A stretch of DNA of 64,000 bases from Entomortierella parvispora (Eukaryota; Mortierellomycota; Mortierellomycetes; Mortierellales; Mortierellaceae), in contig OY752142.1 of NCBI GenBank assembly GCA_963573315.1, forward strand, positions 1,798,001 through 1,862,000, in the 5' to 3' direction. Shown piece after piece: positions 1-11,476 of this stretch (the stretch's first letter is position 1; the number at the start of each line of letters is the position of its first letter). The notes below the pieces were generated by a model. That model was not told where the DNA came from. It made no database searches and saw nothing but the letters and a program-made list of their open reading frames with translations. The translations under genes and the position numbers were made by a program.

Positions 1-1
1 A

Positions 2-3000
2 CGCGGCGTGTTTTCGGATGCGATTCGTGTTGTTATGAAAGACTCTCAGGAGGTATGAATGAATGTCTAAATCGTTCTAACCCAGAACGTGGAAATACTT
101 CTTCCTTTTTGCTCACAGCTTTTTTTTTTTTTTCTTTTTCTTTTGGTACCTTGATGATTCCTAGTACTTCTTCTCAAATCTTTTCCATCGAGATGAAACG
201 TACGACATGCTGGTTCAATTGACCACACTCACCATGGAACGCCTCTTGCGGAACACTGCGCTGGAACACGCCCCTGGAATGTCAAACGGAGACGATGGCG
301 AAACTGTCAAGGACGTGTTCTCTGTAGACGTAGAGAGTCTCGATGGAAACGAGTCGCCTCATTCCCCTGCACCGACAACACGCCCATTGAGATTGGGTCT
401 TGAGGAGCAGAAAAGGGATAACCAGTTCCAGCTACGGTTCAATTTGCCAACGTCGGAGCATCTTATGGAAGAGTCCAGCGCAACGATGGTTCAAGGTGAC
501 AGGACAGACATGTTTCATGGCCGTTTGTACATGTCCGAGTCTTTCATGTGCTTTATCTGCGTGGAAGCCGAGCCTTGTGTCCTCGCATTGCCACTCTATA
601 CCATTCGACGGGTTGAACGACTGAACTCTAGGTCGGCCATGTACGCGCTCAATATCTTGACCTGGCACCAGATGAGGATCGTCTTTCGCTTGAATGGTCC
701 CATAACTCAGTGCGAGAAGTTCTGTGGGACTCTCAAGACCAACCTGAAGCTTCAAGTTAGAGCCATGCGGTCCCTAAAGCCTTTCTTGGCTACCTGCTTT
801 TCTGAAGCACTCCTCGCTGATCGACCTGACGTGGCTGAAAAAGACTCTGGACTTGGGTGGATCTTTGAATTCCCAGGCGATCCTAAAAAGTACGTGTATT
901 TCTTATCGTATTATGATTCAAAAGTTCATGGAAATCTGTAGGAACTGGAAACTGACATCTTTTTTTAAACCTCCATGACAAATAGGCTGAAGAACAAGAG
1001 CAAAACAAAGCTCTGGCTGCAATATTTCAAGGACAATGGCCGCAACTTGACAATGACCAAGGTTGCCACATTCCCAAAACTCATTCGCGTGGGACTCCCA
1101 AACAAACTTCGAGGTGAAATCTGGGAAGCCTGTAGTGGTTCACTTTACCTTCGGTCCATGAACCCTGGCGAATATGCCCGACTTTTGAAGGATAACGAAG
1201 GCAAAATGTCCCTGTCTTTGGAGGAGATTGAAAAGGACCTGAACAGGTAAAGTTTGTGTTGCATGAGCCAGGAGGCGCCGTTTTCTTTTTTTAATCAAGA
1301 GCTCAGATAATTAACCTTGATATTTTCAGATCCCTGCCAGAGTATCAGGCGTACCAGGCCAATCAGGGTATCAATCGACTCCGGAATGTTCTCAGTGCCT
1401 ATGCTTGGAAGAACCCAGACCTGGGATACTGTCAAGCGATGAACATTGTTACCAGTGCCATCTTGATGTAAGCACTCGATTCTGATGTCCAGGGCCATTC
1501 CCAGAAATGTGTGACAGAACCCCATGCATTCTGACCATAGTCCATTCCATCCAATAGCTACCAGAGCGAAGAACAGGCTTTCTGGACGCTGAACGTCCTT
1601 TGCGACCGTCTTTTGCCTGGATACTACAGCACCTCGATGTATGGCGCGTTGCTGGATCAAACTATTCTTGAGCACCTGTTGGAGAAGACAATGCCAATTC
1701 TAAGCAAGCATCTGAAAAAGGTGGACGTCCAACTCTCCGTGGCCTGCTTGCCCTGGTTCCTCAGTCTGTTTATCAACTCGATGCCGCTCGTCTATGCATT
1801 CCGGGTTCTGGATTGCTTTTTCTTTGAAGGACCCAAGGTTTTGTTCCAGATCAGTTTGGGTATGCTTGGTTTGCGAATTTAGTGGTATTCAGATACCTAT
1901 TTATTTCGCTTTGTTGTATTCTGATTATACTCTTTCCTCCACACTTAGCCATCCTTAAAGTCAATGGCGACGAGTTGTTGGCCTCCAAGGATGATGGCGC
2001 GTTCATGGATGTGTTGAAGAAATACTTTGGCACATTGGACGATTCGGCGTTCCCTAACAGCACCAACCCCAAGGCGAGGGCCTTGACGAAATTCAACGAA
2101 CTCATGTTGGTGGCGTACAAGGAGTTCGAATCTGTGACACCTGAACTTGTGGCAGAATTGAGGCGAAACCATCAACTGAAGGTGGTGCACAATATTGGTA
2201 GTTTTACGAAACGCAGCCAGCTCCGCAACATCACCCCTGGAAAATTCTCCAAGGACGAGATGTCTGTCATCTATGACCGATTCTACTCTGCACTATTCTA
2301 TGGTCGGCAACAACGTGGAGGTTCGGTCAAGCAGGATGCGCGTGCGTTGGATTCGAATACGTTTGTGTCATTCCTCGGCAGTATTGCCCATTGGGCCCAA
2401 GTCGAGGATGATCAGATGGAGAATGATGATTTCAGACCTGCGAACGGCTCGCCCAAACATCACCGCCGACGTGGATCAACCTCCACCACATCCACAGCCC
2501 GAGAACGTCGCATAATTGTCGGTCGACACTTTATTTCCCGCCTATTTGAACGGTTTGATCAGAACGGCACAGGTCTATTGTCGCTCCAGGAGGTGACGAC
2601 GGGGTTGGGAGATATCATCCATGGTGATCTGATGACTAGGATGCAACTGTTCTTTGACATGCATGACCTCAACAAAGATGGAACCCTCAGTCGCGACGAG
2701 ATCTTGGGCATGTCGGAGAGTCTTTTGTTCATCTTTCGGTTTGATGATGGCGACTCTTATCTGAGTGCCATCTCCAATTTTATCCGCAACGCTTTTGAGT
2801 TTGCGGAAAAGGTAGAACCTCCTAAGAAGGGAGAGGATGAGGCGTCGCTGATCGATTTGGGCAACACCACTGAAGAAAGTACAGAGGCCAAGGACAGTGA
2901 ATCAGGCAGCACAGCAGCCTCTGAGGAGTCTGTCCAGGAACCCGACGCCGCCACAGGCGAGAAGAAGGCAGATGTGGTGACGACTATGGACGAGCCAGAA

Positions 3001-3630
3001 ATCCAAATGTCGCTGCCCAGTTTCCGTATGGTAGTTTTGGCTGATGAGGCTCTTGAAAAGTTTTTCGACTCTGGATTTTCAAGCTCATTCAAATTGTTGG
3101 AGCCGCTAGACCGTCAACGAGGTCTCTTTGCCCGTGAAGTATTTGACTCTCTTTTGTCTGAGGGACGAAAACTGGCTGGAAGCATCGCTGGTGGAATCCA
3201 GAACAGAGGCAAACCTGTGGCCTCTTCGGCATCTATCAAATCTTCAAGCGGCTCGACTTCTACTCTGATATCGACGTCCAACAACACATCAGATACTACG
3301 ACGTCGTCGTCTTCGACGACAGAAGTCAAGACTGATCAGACGGTCAAGGAAGAGGAAAATACTGATACTAAAGAAGACGACGAGGACGATGACGATGACG
3401 AATTCTTTGATGACGATGAGGATGGAGAAGAAGGCGACGATTTGCTGGATGAAGTGGAGAAGGTATATTCATATCATTTTGTAAAGTAGGACAAAAGTGA
3501 AAATGATGAAAGATGTTGGCTAACGTTTGCTTCATGCTCCATATAGTTTTTAACCGAGTTTGATTTGGAAGGAGGCGCAAAGAAAGATCTTGGACTTTCA
3601 TCCGCTGCCGGCGCCGCCGACAGTCCATAG
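2..3630 (+). CDS. GYP2: GRAM-TBC-EF-hand Rab GTPase-activating protein (3' part)
   Basis: GTPase-activating protein for Rab GTPases, of the TBC1D8/TBC1D9 and yeast Gyp2/Mdr1 type. The gene starts before the window. Seven exons fit in frame: 2-52, 165-889, 986-1246, 1330-1467, 1558-1859, 1949-3462 and 3547-3630, giving 1024 visible residues. The first two encode the end of one GRAM domain (DAIRVVMKD, then [14 protein letters not shown]) and a second GRAM domain at about residues 105-175. The TBC domain follows from about residue 290. It has both catalytic fingers: IEKDLNR (IxxDxxR) and GYCQAMN (YxQ). Two EF-hands lie near residues 690-750, the second canonical ([12 protein letters not shown]), so calcium control is plausible. 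The tail is Ser/Thr-rich, then strongly acidic. The family is known to act on endosomal or Golgi membranes. Only the 5' end is missing; nothing looks broken. It ends 123 bases from a convergent gene. Confidence 0.9.
53..164 (+). other. intron in the Rab GAP gene
   Basis: Donor GTATGA follows AG at 52, and the acceptor CCTAG ends at 164 after a long T-rich tract. Joining 52 to 165 keeps frame and links the two halves of a GRAM domain. This shows that the coding region enters the window from the left. Confidence 0.8.
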
Positions 3631-3753
3631 CGCAATGATCAACACCATGTCACCCCAAACCTACCTCGTTGACAGATTATCGATATATAATAAGCCTAAG
3701 CCTTTCCTAACACTCCAATAAACGTCAGTTTTGCAGTTGGTTTTTCCTTTTTA

Positions 3754-5173
3754 CTATACAATTTGACCGTACAGTGCTAGTCCGATCAGAAAGATGGCCA
3801 TGGCGGTCATGAGCGTCCCATAAGACGCTGCAGGGACGGACCACCTTCCTGGCATGTAGACTCCCCAAATGACATAAATAGTTGCGTGAGTCATCGCCGC
3901 GGGCACCAAGAGTCTCCAGCCCGCATATCCCAACCAGCCGCAAAGTCCAAGATGGACCATCATACTTGAGGTTCGACCCATCAGACTCCACCACGGTCGG
4001 TCGATTCCTAGCAGGTGACGTACCTCTCTTGTCGAAACATCCTCTTCTTCCACATCACTCGGATCCAGGCCGAGACCGATTGCTGCTGTCAACGTTGTCG
4101 TCGTTGTCGTCACTGACGGTTGCAAACCATTTCCAGGATCCTTGTGGATTTGAGAATCGATCCTATGTTCCTCGTCTTGCTCCTCTTCTTCTTGCTGTTG
4201 ATCGACGATATCCCTGACCCCGATGGAGGTGGCCGTTGTCACGGCACGATAGTCGTCATCCGATAGCCAGCGCGAGTACACCAGAGATTGGCCAATGTAA
4301 TAAACAGTTTCCATGCCAGCCCAACCGAGTCCCAACCAGTAAACAGCACCAAAGTCGTCCTGGATCTTCAGGGCCGATAGTAGGATCCATCGCGTAAGCT
4401 CCTCAACCATTGCGCCTAGAACTAGAGTGTACCATTCACAATGATAAGAGCTTAGCTGTAAAATGTTGGAAAGCAAGGCAAATATCGGGGTCCTGAATCC
4501 AAATGTGAAGATCCAGCCTAGGGCTCCCACGCCAAAGCTATCTAAAAGAAGAGGAAAAGGTAAAGGGTGAGAGGGAAAAGGCGTGAATATGCAGTAAACC
4601 CAGAAGAGGACTGACACGTTAGTACCGTTGTGACCGGAGGAGGAGAATAGAACTGTTTTTGTTTTTTTCTAGGAATGAAATCAATATTGACACTCTCTCT
4701 TTTCTGATCTTACCCCAGTGAACAAGATATCCTTCTTGATCATTCGCCGGCAATAGCTGGAGGAGACCGGCAAACAAGACGAGGATGGACAGCAGGATCG
4801 GCGTCAAGGCTACATAGATCCAGAACAATTTCCGGGCACTCAGCGTGCTGTCGTTATCTTCACCATCGTCGTCATCGTTGCAAGATCTCTTGCGGGAAGC
4901 GCCGTCCTGCTCTTGCGAGGAGGAATAGGTCGAATAGGAAGATATTGTAGAGATGGAGACGGCATCATTGTGGTTGTTATCATTGCCGTGGTTGTCGTGG
5001 TTGCCGTGGTTGCCGTCCTGAGGGGGAACAGTAATCTGTACTGATCGATTGGGGGTAGAACCAACGCCAGCGCCTAGAATGACGACTGGTCCCTGAGAGT
5101 TGGCAGAGACGGATCCATAGGATGGATGGCTTGCGGTAACAGAGGGGCCCAGAAGGGTGGAACTAGCGGGCAT
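3754..5173 (-). CDS. multi-pass membrane protein with YhfC/CPBP/PrsW-like protease motifs
   Basis: Exon 1 is 5173-4714 and exon 2 runs from 4610 to 3754 (438 residues). A second acceptor at 4542 would drop 23 residues in frame. The N-terminal 110 residues are Ser-, Asn- and His-rich and probably cytosolic. Several membrane segments follow. Four motifs occur in the order seen in glutamic-type intramembrane proteases: EELTRW (EExxR), GWAGMETVYY, MMVHLGL and AAMTHATIY. This fits the bacterial YhfC, PrsW, CPBP/Rce1 and APH-1 superfamily, and the spacing looks most YhfC-like. An acidic, Gln-rich loop of about 80 residues sits between the second and third motifs. Protease activity is inference; it could be an inactive relative. 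The start was chosen as the ATG just 3' of the (AG)n tract, with no in-frame stop before the donor. It diverges from VPS33. Confidence 0.6.
4611..4713 (-). other. intron with consensus TACTAAC branch site
   Basis: On the minus strand the donor GTAAGATC starts at 4713. A perfect TACTAAC branch sequence lies near 4618-4624 and GTCAG ends at 4611. Another acceptor, CTTTTAG ending at 4542, follows a pyrimidine tract. It keeps the same frame because the two differ by 69 bases. Confidence 0.6.
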
Positions 5174-5262
5174 GAGAATGATGGGTGGAGAAAAAAGAGG
5201 GGTATTGAAAGAGTGAAAGAGAGGGGAAGAGGATAGGAAGGAGGAGATAAGAGAAAAGCGAC

Positions 5263-5264
<2 letters not shown>

Positions 5265-5328
<64 letters not shown>
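5265..5328. repeat. (AG)n microsatellite
   Basis: About 32 AG units in an uninterrupted run. It lies within 160 bases of the minus-strand start at 5173, so the transcript leader probably carries a long CU tract. Confidence 0.9.
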
Positions 5329-5330
<2 letters not shown>

Positions 5331-5482
5331 CCAAAGTGGAAAGGGAGGCCTGACCATGCGCGCGTGTCCGCCCACCCGCCCGCCGATGGGCGCTTGGACC
5401 ATTGACGCTTTTTTTTTTTTTTTTTGGATTGTCCCCGCATTATCGTCACGGGGTACACCACGTGACACTTAGCTGCAAAAAA

Positions 5483-5512
5483 ATGCCTGCATGCATGCAT
5501 GCATGCAGGCAT
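5483..5512. repeat. 30-base perfect palindrome of GCATGC units
   Basis: The sequence from 5483 to 5512 equals its own reverse complement. It is built of ATGC/GCAT steps flanked by ATGCCT and AGGCAT. It sits between two divergent genes, 88 bases before the VPS33 ATG. Confidence 0.9.
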
Positions 5513-5600
5513 CCATCACTCGACTCGACTCGCTCTTGAGCCTGCACATCCATCCATCCATCCACCCATCCACCAACTCCCCGACCGCCGCACATACACA

Positions 5601-8205
5601 ATGTCAAGCTCTACGGCTGCTGCAGTCGCCGCTGCCTCATCCCCCGCGCAGCCCACAGGGGCGCATCTCGGGCACACGTCTTTGAACATTGACTCATTGC
5701 GGGACCTTGCTCGGAAGGAACTCGTCAATGTTCTCGACTCGGTATAGTTCTTTCTGGAGACAAAGATAGGAACCTATTCATTGAAAGCAAAAACCCTTTT
5801 TTCTGATACAAACATGCATGCTCAATTCTCGTCTGCCCATTCAGGTTCAAGGCAAGAAGGGACTCGTTCTCGACCCCAACCTCAGTGGACCTTTGAGTCT
5901 TATTGCAGAATTTGCACTTCTCAAGGTTTGTCCGCTGCAAGAATTCGGATTATGTACAAGTGGTGACTCGGGACTCAATATCGATACCCTTTTGCTATGC
6001 TGATAACAGGACCATGGAGTCGAGAAAATATACCATCTTCAGCCTGGACCCCTGGAGACAGACTGCAAGAACTTGATCTACATTTGCAGACCCCAGGTCA
6101 ACTACATGAAGTATATTGCAGGCAAGTCGGTCCAGCCGTCCTGGAGTAAAGGGGATATGAACGTATGGTCGGACTTGACCTCATCATCTCTAACGGTGCA
6201 ACCTTTGTTTGTTTCGATTTTATAGAGCATATTCATACCCACACTCGACAGGAACGAGCAGGAGCGTACACGTACTCTCTTTTCTTTGTTCCACGACGCA
6301 CAGCACTTTGCGAAAAGTACCTGGAGGATGCAGGCGTGTTTGGCGAGATTACAAAAGGAGAGTACCATCTGGATTTGATCCCACTGGAGGACGACGTGCT
6401 CAGTTTGGAATGGGACTCGACTTTTAAGGAATTGTATCTGGAGCAGGACACGACATCCATTTATTACGCTGCCAAAGCACTTATGCGACTTCAGGGGATC
6501 TATGGATTGTTTCCTCGGATCCTAGGCAAGGGCGATTATTCTAAAGCGTTGTGTGACATGATGCTTCGCATGAGGCGCGAGATGGCCGTGGACGATTTGG
6601 ATGCCTCCCAGACTATGCAGCTATCTCAAAATATCGACTCGCTCATCATCATCGACCGCAGTGTGGACATGGTGACACCTCTTTGCACACAACTGACGTA
6701 TGAAGGTCTTATCGATGAGATTTTCCATATCAAGAACTGTAAGTCGCGACTATGGGTGCTAGAGTCACTATCGCCATTTACTTGATGACCTAACCTTCAT
6801 GCTCTTGAATAGCCTTTGTGGCTGTTGACGCCAGCCTGGTAGGCACAGGCACAAATGCAGCTGGAGGATCGACAGCAGCGGCAACGGCTCCCGGTAGCAA
6901 GAAAAAAGTGCCGTTGAATGGAGGCGACAAGCTGTTTGGAGAGCTTCGGGATCTCAATTTCGCGGTCGTTGGAGGACTGTTGAACAAGGTGGCAAAACGG
7001 ATCAACGCAGATTATGAGGAGCGCCACAATGCCAAAACTGTGCCACAGATTCGACAATTCATCACCAAAATGGGTGGGCTTGCGGCAGAACATCAGTCTC
7101 TTCGACTTCGTAAGTAACCCTACCCGGTTCAACCTCTGGAGTAATATTCATATTCGTTGCAAGGAAAGAACGACATTCGCTGACACGTATTTAAAACTGG
7201 TCGTTATAGATACTGCACTTGCGGAGGAAATCATGAACTACACCATGACAGATGACTTTAACAGGATTTTGGAAGTCCAGCAGAGTACGTTATTAACTTT
7301 CTCGAATAATTTCGACGATGCACTCACAAGTTTAGGCCGATCAGAGACTGACTCTGCTCAACAAACCTGCAAAAACGTTAGATATTGTTGCAGGAATCGC
7401 AACAAACAAGGAGCCAGAGTACATTGAGGAAATGATCAACAAGCAGGCGCCACTCACTCAAGTTCTCCGTCTGCTCTGCCTCTACTCTCTCGTCAACAAC
7501 GGACTGAAGGCAAAGCAGTTCGAGTTTTTCAAGAAGGAAATTCTGGAGACCTATGGCTTTGAGCATATCATCACCCTCGATTCTCTTCGAAAGCTTGGAA
7601 TGCTTACAAAGCAGGTGAACACCAAAAACACGTACGGTCTCGTCCGCCGCAGTCTCTCCTTGATTGTCGACGAAGTGAACGAACATGCGCCCAACGATAT
7701 TTCTTATGTGTACTCTGGTTACGCCCCTCTGAGCGTGCGTCTGGTCCAATGTGTGGTCCAACGAGGACAGGAAGGCGGTAAACCGGGACCTGGAAGTAGA
7801 GGCGGTGTTGCAGGCGGAAATGGTTGGAGAGGATTCGAGGATGTATTGCGAATGCTTCCTGGCCGGACATTTGATGAAACACAGCGGGTAGAAGACGGCC
7901 AGCCTAGATCGTCCAAGAGTAAGCCGATAAGATGTGACTTTTTTGATTCTTTTCCAAGATACATAATGACTAACTTGACGCCGCCTTTTCTCTTTGTTTT
8001 AGGGATGAATGGCCAGCCTAGAATCTCGCTCGTGTTCTTCCTGGGCGGATGTACATTCACAGAGATCTCGGCCACTCGTTTCCTTGCCTCACAGGAGGGT
8101 GGTCAACGCGACTTTGTGATTTGTACAACCCAGATCTTGAACGGTAACACTCTCGTGGATTCAGTTGTGCAAAAGGTCCCAGATCTTCATGCTGCCTCAA
8201 CTTAG
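5601..8205 (+). CDS. VPS33: vacuolar sorting SM protein Vps33
   Basis: Sec1/Munc18-family subunit of the HOPS and CORVET tethering complexes. It templates SNARE assembly at endosomes and vacuoles. Proposed exons: 5601-5741, 5845-5925, 6010-6121, 6226-6738, 6813-7109, 7210-about 7284, about 7336-7918 and 8003-8205, for roughly 660 residues (animal VPS33 is about 600). Family hallmarks are visible: VLDPNLSGPLSLI near the N-terminus, YSLFFVPRRTALCE, YHLDLIPLEDDVLS, SLIIIDRSVDMVTPL, LTYEGLIDEIFHI, GFEHIITLDSLRKLGML and the C-terminal FFLGGCTFTEISATRFL. The extra length includes a Gly/Ala-rich insert (residues near 345-365) and a Gly-rich loop before the last intron. Two oddities: the third intron appears to use a GC donor, and the exon 6/7 junction does not keep frame with the most obvious sites. 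I consider the gene intact and the model there incomplete. Confidence 0.9.
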
Positions 8206-11200
8206 TCAATTGATCCATTAAAACAAAAGAGGAAACAAACTACAATGATATCTCTCGCTGTGCTATTCAAGGGCCGGTCTGGATTGAAACTGAGCCTCTC
8301 CAACTGGAGTGAGCTCATCTTTTTGTGTTTGCTCTTTGCTCAGGGGAACGGGAAAGGCAGGATTGAAATGAAAAGCGCATGGCTTGGTTCAATAAAAAGA
8401 TGAATGAGTGGGAGATAGAATGAGGGGAGGGGGGATCGCTTTGTTGTTGTTGTTTTTTCTTTTCAGGGGTAAATCTTGCATCAAATATTCGCGTGGTCAA
8501 GGCGCGCTTTTCAATTGAACCCCCCCCCCCCCTGGAAGAACAAACCACAAGGTCCCGTTGAGCGCGCCGCGCCCATTCTCGCCAACGGCCTTTTACTGAA
8601 AAGATAATTGCCACGCGAGTAACGTTGTCCGTCGGATAAAATGCAAACAGCAACACACAAGAACTGTGGGCGAAAGTGAGAGCGAGGGAAGAACTTGCTG
8701 GTCACAATATGCGCATGAGTTGAAACGAAGAAAAGGACGAACAGGGGGGTGGCTGCCCGTCCGTTGGACAACGTGTCGTCGTTCCTCACCATCGTGCTCT
8801 CTTCTTTTCTCTCTTGCTTTTCTTCTTTTTTTTTTTGCTGTTTTGTGCTCTCGACACTACTTTTGCGCGCGGATGAGAAGGAGGGGGACCTTGGGCAGCA
8901 CAAGAGCCTTTGACCACCGCGTGTTAAAACGAGAAAAACGAACCACTCGAAGAATTTTTTTTCTCTAAAAATGGGGAAGAGCGCGCGCAACGGTGGTCAC
9001 CATGACCGCCGCGCTCTCTTTTTTTTTTTTTTTTCTATTGCCCCTTGATTCAACAAGTCACCCTCCATTGTTGTTCTGAAGACAGAAACCCGGACACTTG
9101 TTTTTTTTTATTGTTTTATGACCCTTATTTCGGCTTCCCGGGTGGGCGCAACATTGCCGCACCGTCCCTGTTCAGTCACAGGATCCTCCTCTGGAGACCT
9201 CTCCAAAATCATGCAACAGAATTAAGCCGACTTGCATCAGAAGGTTGGGGGGGAAGATCAAAGACCCAAAGGAAAACGCGGAGTAGTTACTCCAATCAGC
9301 CCTGGGCAATGGTCCAGGAATCTTGCATTGCTCTCTATATCTGTCTGTCGCTTTTCCAATCTATCCGGCTTGGCCAATGTCACATTTCCTGCCACGCCTT
9401 CCTGCCACGCGAAGTCAATGTCAGGGCGTATCCAGGAGGCGCTTCAGGGGCTAGGGGGTGGGTAGGGGATGGGATGGATAGGATGGGATGGGATGGGATG
9501 GGATGGGATGGGATGGATGGGAACCGGTTCGTCCACGGTCCTTCCTATCTCGTCCTGATCGAAGTAAAGTAATAAAGTACTTCAAAGTACAGTACTCATT
9601 TTTTTTTCCTGCATGAACCCGCTCTTGGATCGAGTCCTAGACAGCCATGAAATGCAAGCAGTTTATAACTTGTGCCAAAACTAGACTTTGAACCATTGAG
9701 CGAAATTGGCCAAGCTGTGTGAAAAAAAAAGAAAAAAAGGAGCCAAGGTTGAAGACGAGTCGCGTTGTTCAAAGTGTTTGAGGGTGGAACCCAAAAGTGC
9801 TTAGCTACTGCCCGTCTGTCGACACTCGCTGTTCAGACGTTGGGCCCTTTCTCCTGATTCGTCTATCCTAGGTCCTATCCTACAGGAAGGCAAGCGAGAA
9901 CCGATCTGCAGAACACTATCTGGACTGCCTCTCCCTCTCCCCTCTCCCTTTCTTTTTTGTTTTGTTTTTCTTTTATTTTCTTGCTCCCTGACGGGAAGGG
10001 TAGACTGCCAGACCCCAAGGGATGTATAGAGTCAAGAGCGTCATTGCTATCCAGTCCATACAAGAGCAGTCATTTTGAATTCGATCCCATCCCTTTTTTT
10101 CGTGTTTTGCTGTGCACTCCCTTGAATTAGCATTGTCTTTATTTTTCTTTTTTTTTTTGACTTGCAAAAGAACGCGTCCCTTTCCACCAGGAAGCAACTC
10201 CGACCCGCCCTGCACATCTGTAGTTGGACCATGGGACGGTCAAAGTCGATAATTCGTGCACCTGCTCCTGAGAAGGTCAATGCATGGAGCGTGGAGAGCG
10301 CGTGAGGGTTTTTTTTGGGGGGGAGGAGAAATATCTCGTTCCTTGGAGATGATGGTGGCAGTGGTTGGCATTGCTTCAAATTAATGCATGATGGCAACAA
10401 ACAAACAAATGCAACTGGCAAAACTGAAAAACGGAACAAAAAAACAATGATGGACGGGATCGGGCACAAACAAATGCTGGGCGAGGAAGTGGAGAAAGCC
10501 CTCGACACTTCGACAATGCAATCACTTGATTTTTTTTTTTGTTATTCGGGTGTCCGTTGCGCAGAACCCATTCGGAGCTTTGAGGTTGCTCAGACGATTG
10601 TTGTCGATATGTTTTTTTCAGATCTCGATCGAGGTCGCCACGCCTTCGGCAAACCTGCTGTTCGTCCCAAGGGAAACACGAAGCATGCGAAATGCATACA
10701 ATGCAAGTTCCTTGGTCTCTCCCCCCTCCTCCCCTTTTTTTTACTTCCGGACTCCTCTCGCCTCTCCGTTCTGCTCTCGATACTGGTGAAGCTGTCGCTG
10801 GTGCTCTCTGTCTCTCTCTGAATGAAGGATGAACCGGACAGTTGAGTAACAGGTACAAGGGATTGACTTGAGTTCTGCGTGTGCGCTCGCTGAGATTCCT
10901 CCATTGCTCACACACATACGCTCTCTCTTGCCATCTTGTCCTTCTCGTCCTCGTTTTCCTCCCTCTTTTTTTGCATTGTTGTTCATACAAAACAAAAAGC
11001 ATAGAGTGACTCTTCCTTTTTAGCCCTTTTTTGGGATCTTTTTCATTCAAAGTGTAACTCCTTTGGCTCTTTTGAGCCTTGCCAATAAGTCCAAATGGTC
11101 ACCATGGATCGTACAAGATAAACTTTGAATGGGTTCAATGCTCAATGTTGTATGCTTCCCAGATCCTCGTTTTTTTTTTCTTTTCATTTTTTTTTCTTTT

Positions 11201-11476
11201 GGTAAAAATTGATCTGGTTGGATGGTAAATGCATGAGCGCAAGAACTACCCATTGTCAATAATATGTCCAGCCCGAGTTCAAGTTCACGGTCCCGATCTA
11301 TTTACAGGTCTCTTCTCTTTGTGCGTCCCTCCGCCCCTCGTCCTGAGAGTGCCCCCCTCAATTTCTGTGTTCTCAACAATCTTGTTAATGCATTTTGCCC
11401 GATGGGAAGGATGGTCGTGCGGTGCGGGCTTTGTTTTTTAAAGCGATGCGATGCAACTGCGATCCATCCCTCGCAA
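8206..11476. other. 3.3 kb intergenic region, no gene recognised
   Basis: Between VPS33 and the leader of the next gene there is no frame with domain-like or conserved content. The region is rich in homopolymer runs (C run near 8521-8532; T runs near 9019-9034, 10150-10160 and 11170-11179) and GA- or CT-biased tracts. A GGGAT array lies at 9466-9522. I see no tRNA fold, transposon end or long repeat. Confidence 0.6.
9466..9522 (+). repeat. GGGAT pentanucleotide array
   Basis: Nine or so GGGAT/GGGATG units in tandem, with slight variants at each end. Many G3 runs spaced by AT(G) make the plus strand a good candidate for G-quadruplex formation. It is not a TTAGGG-type telomere repeat. Confidence 0.85.

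Larger units (their letters stand above)
5174..5600. promoter_or_regulatory. divergent promoter region with AG repeat and palindrome
   Basis: These 427 bases separate the starts of the membrane protein (minus) and VPS33 (plus). They hold a run of about 32 AG dinucleotides (5265-5328), a T run near 5409-5424 and a perfect 30-base palindrome at 5483-5512. CATC repeats follow just before the VPS33 start. No TATA box was recognised. Confidence 0.6.

Noticed and set aside
5499-5747. Earlier VPS33 start within the CATC-repeat leader
   Set aside because: An upstream ATG (5499) in frame would add a His/Pro/Ile-rich repeat-derived segment. The ATG at 5601 gives the normal N-terminus.
9466-9522. Telomere-like G-rich repeat
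   Set aside because: The unit is GGGAT(G), not TTAGGG, and it is flanked by ordinary genes, so it is a local microsatellite.
9620-9650. GGATCGAGTCC resembling a tRNA B box
   Set aside because: No acceptor, anticodon or D-arm pairing could be built around it.
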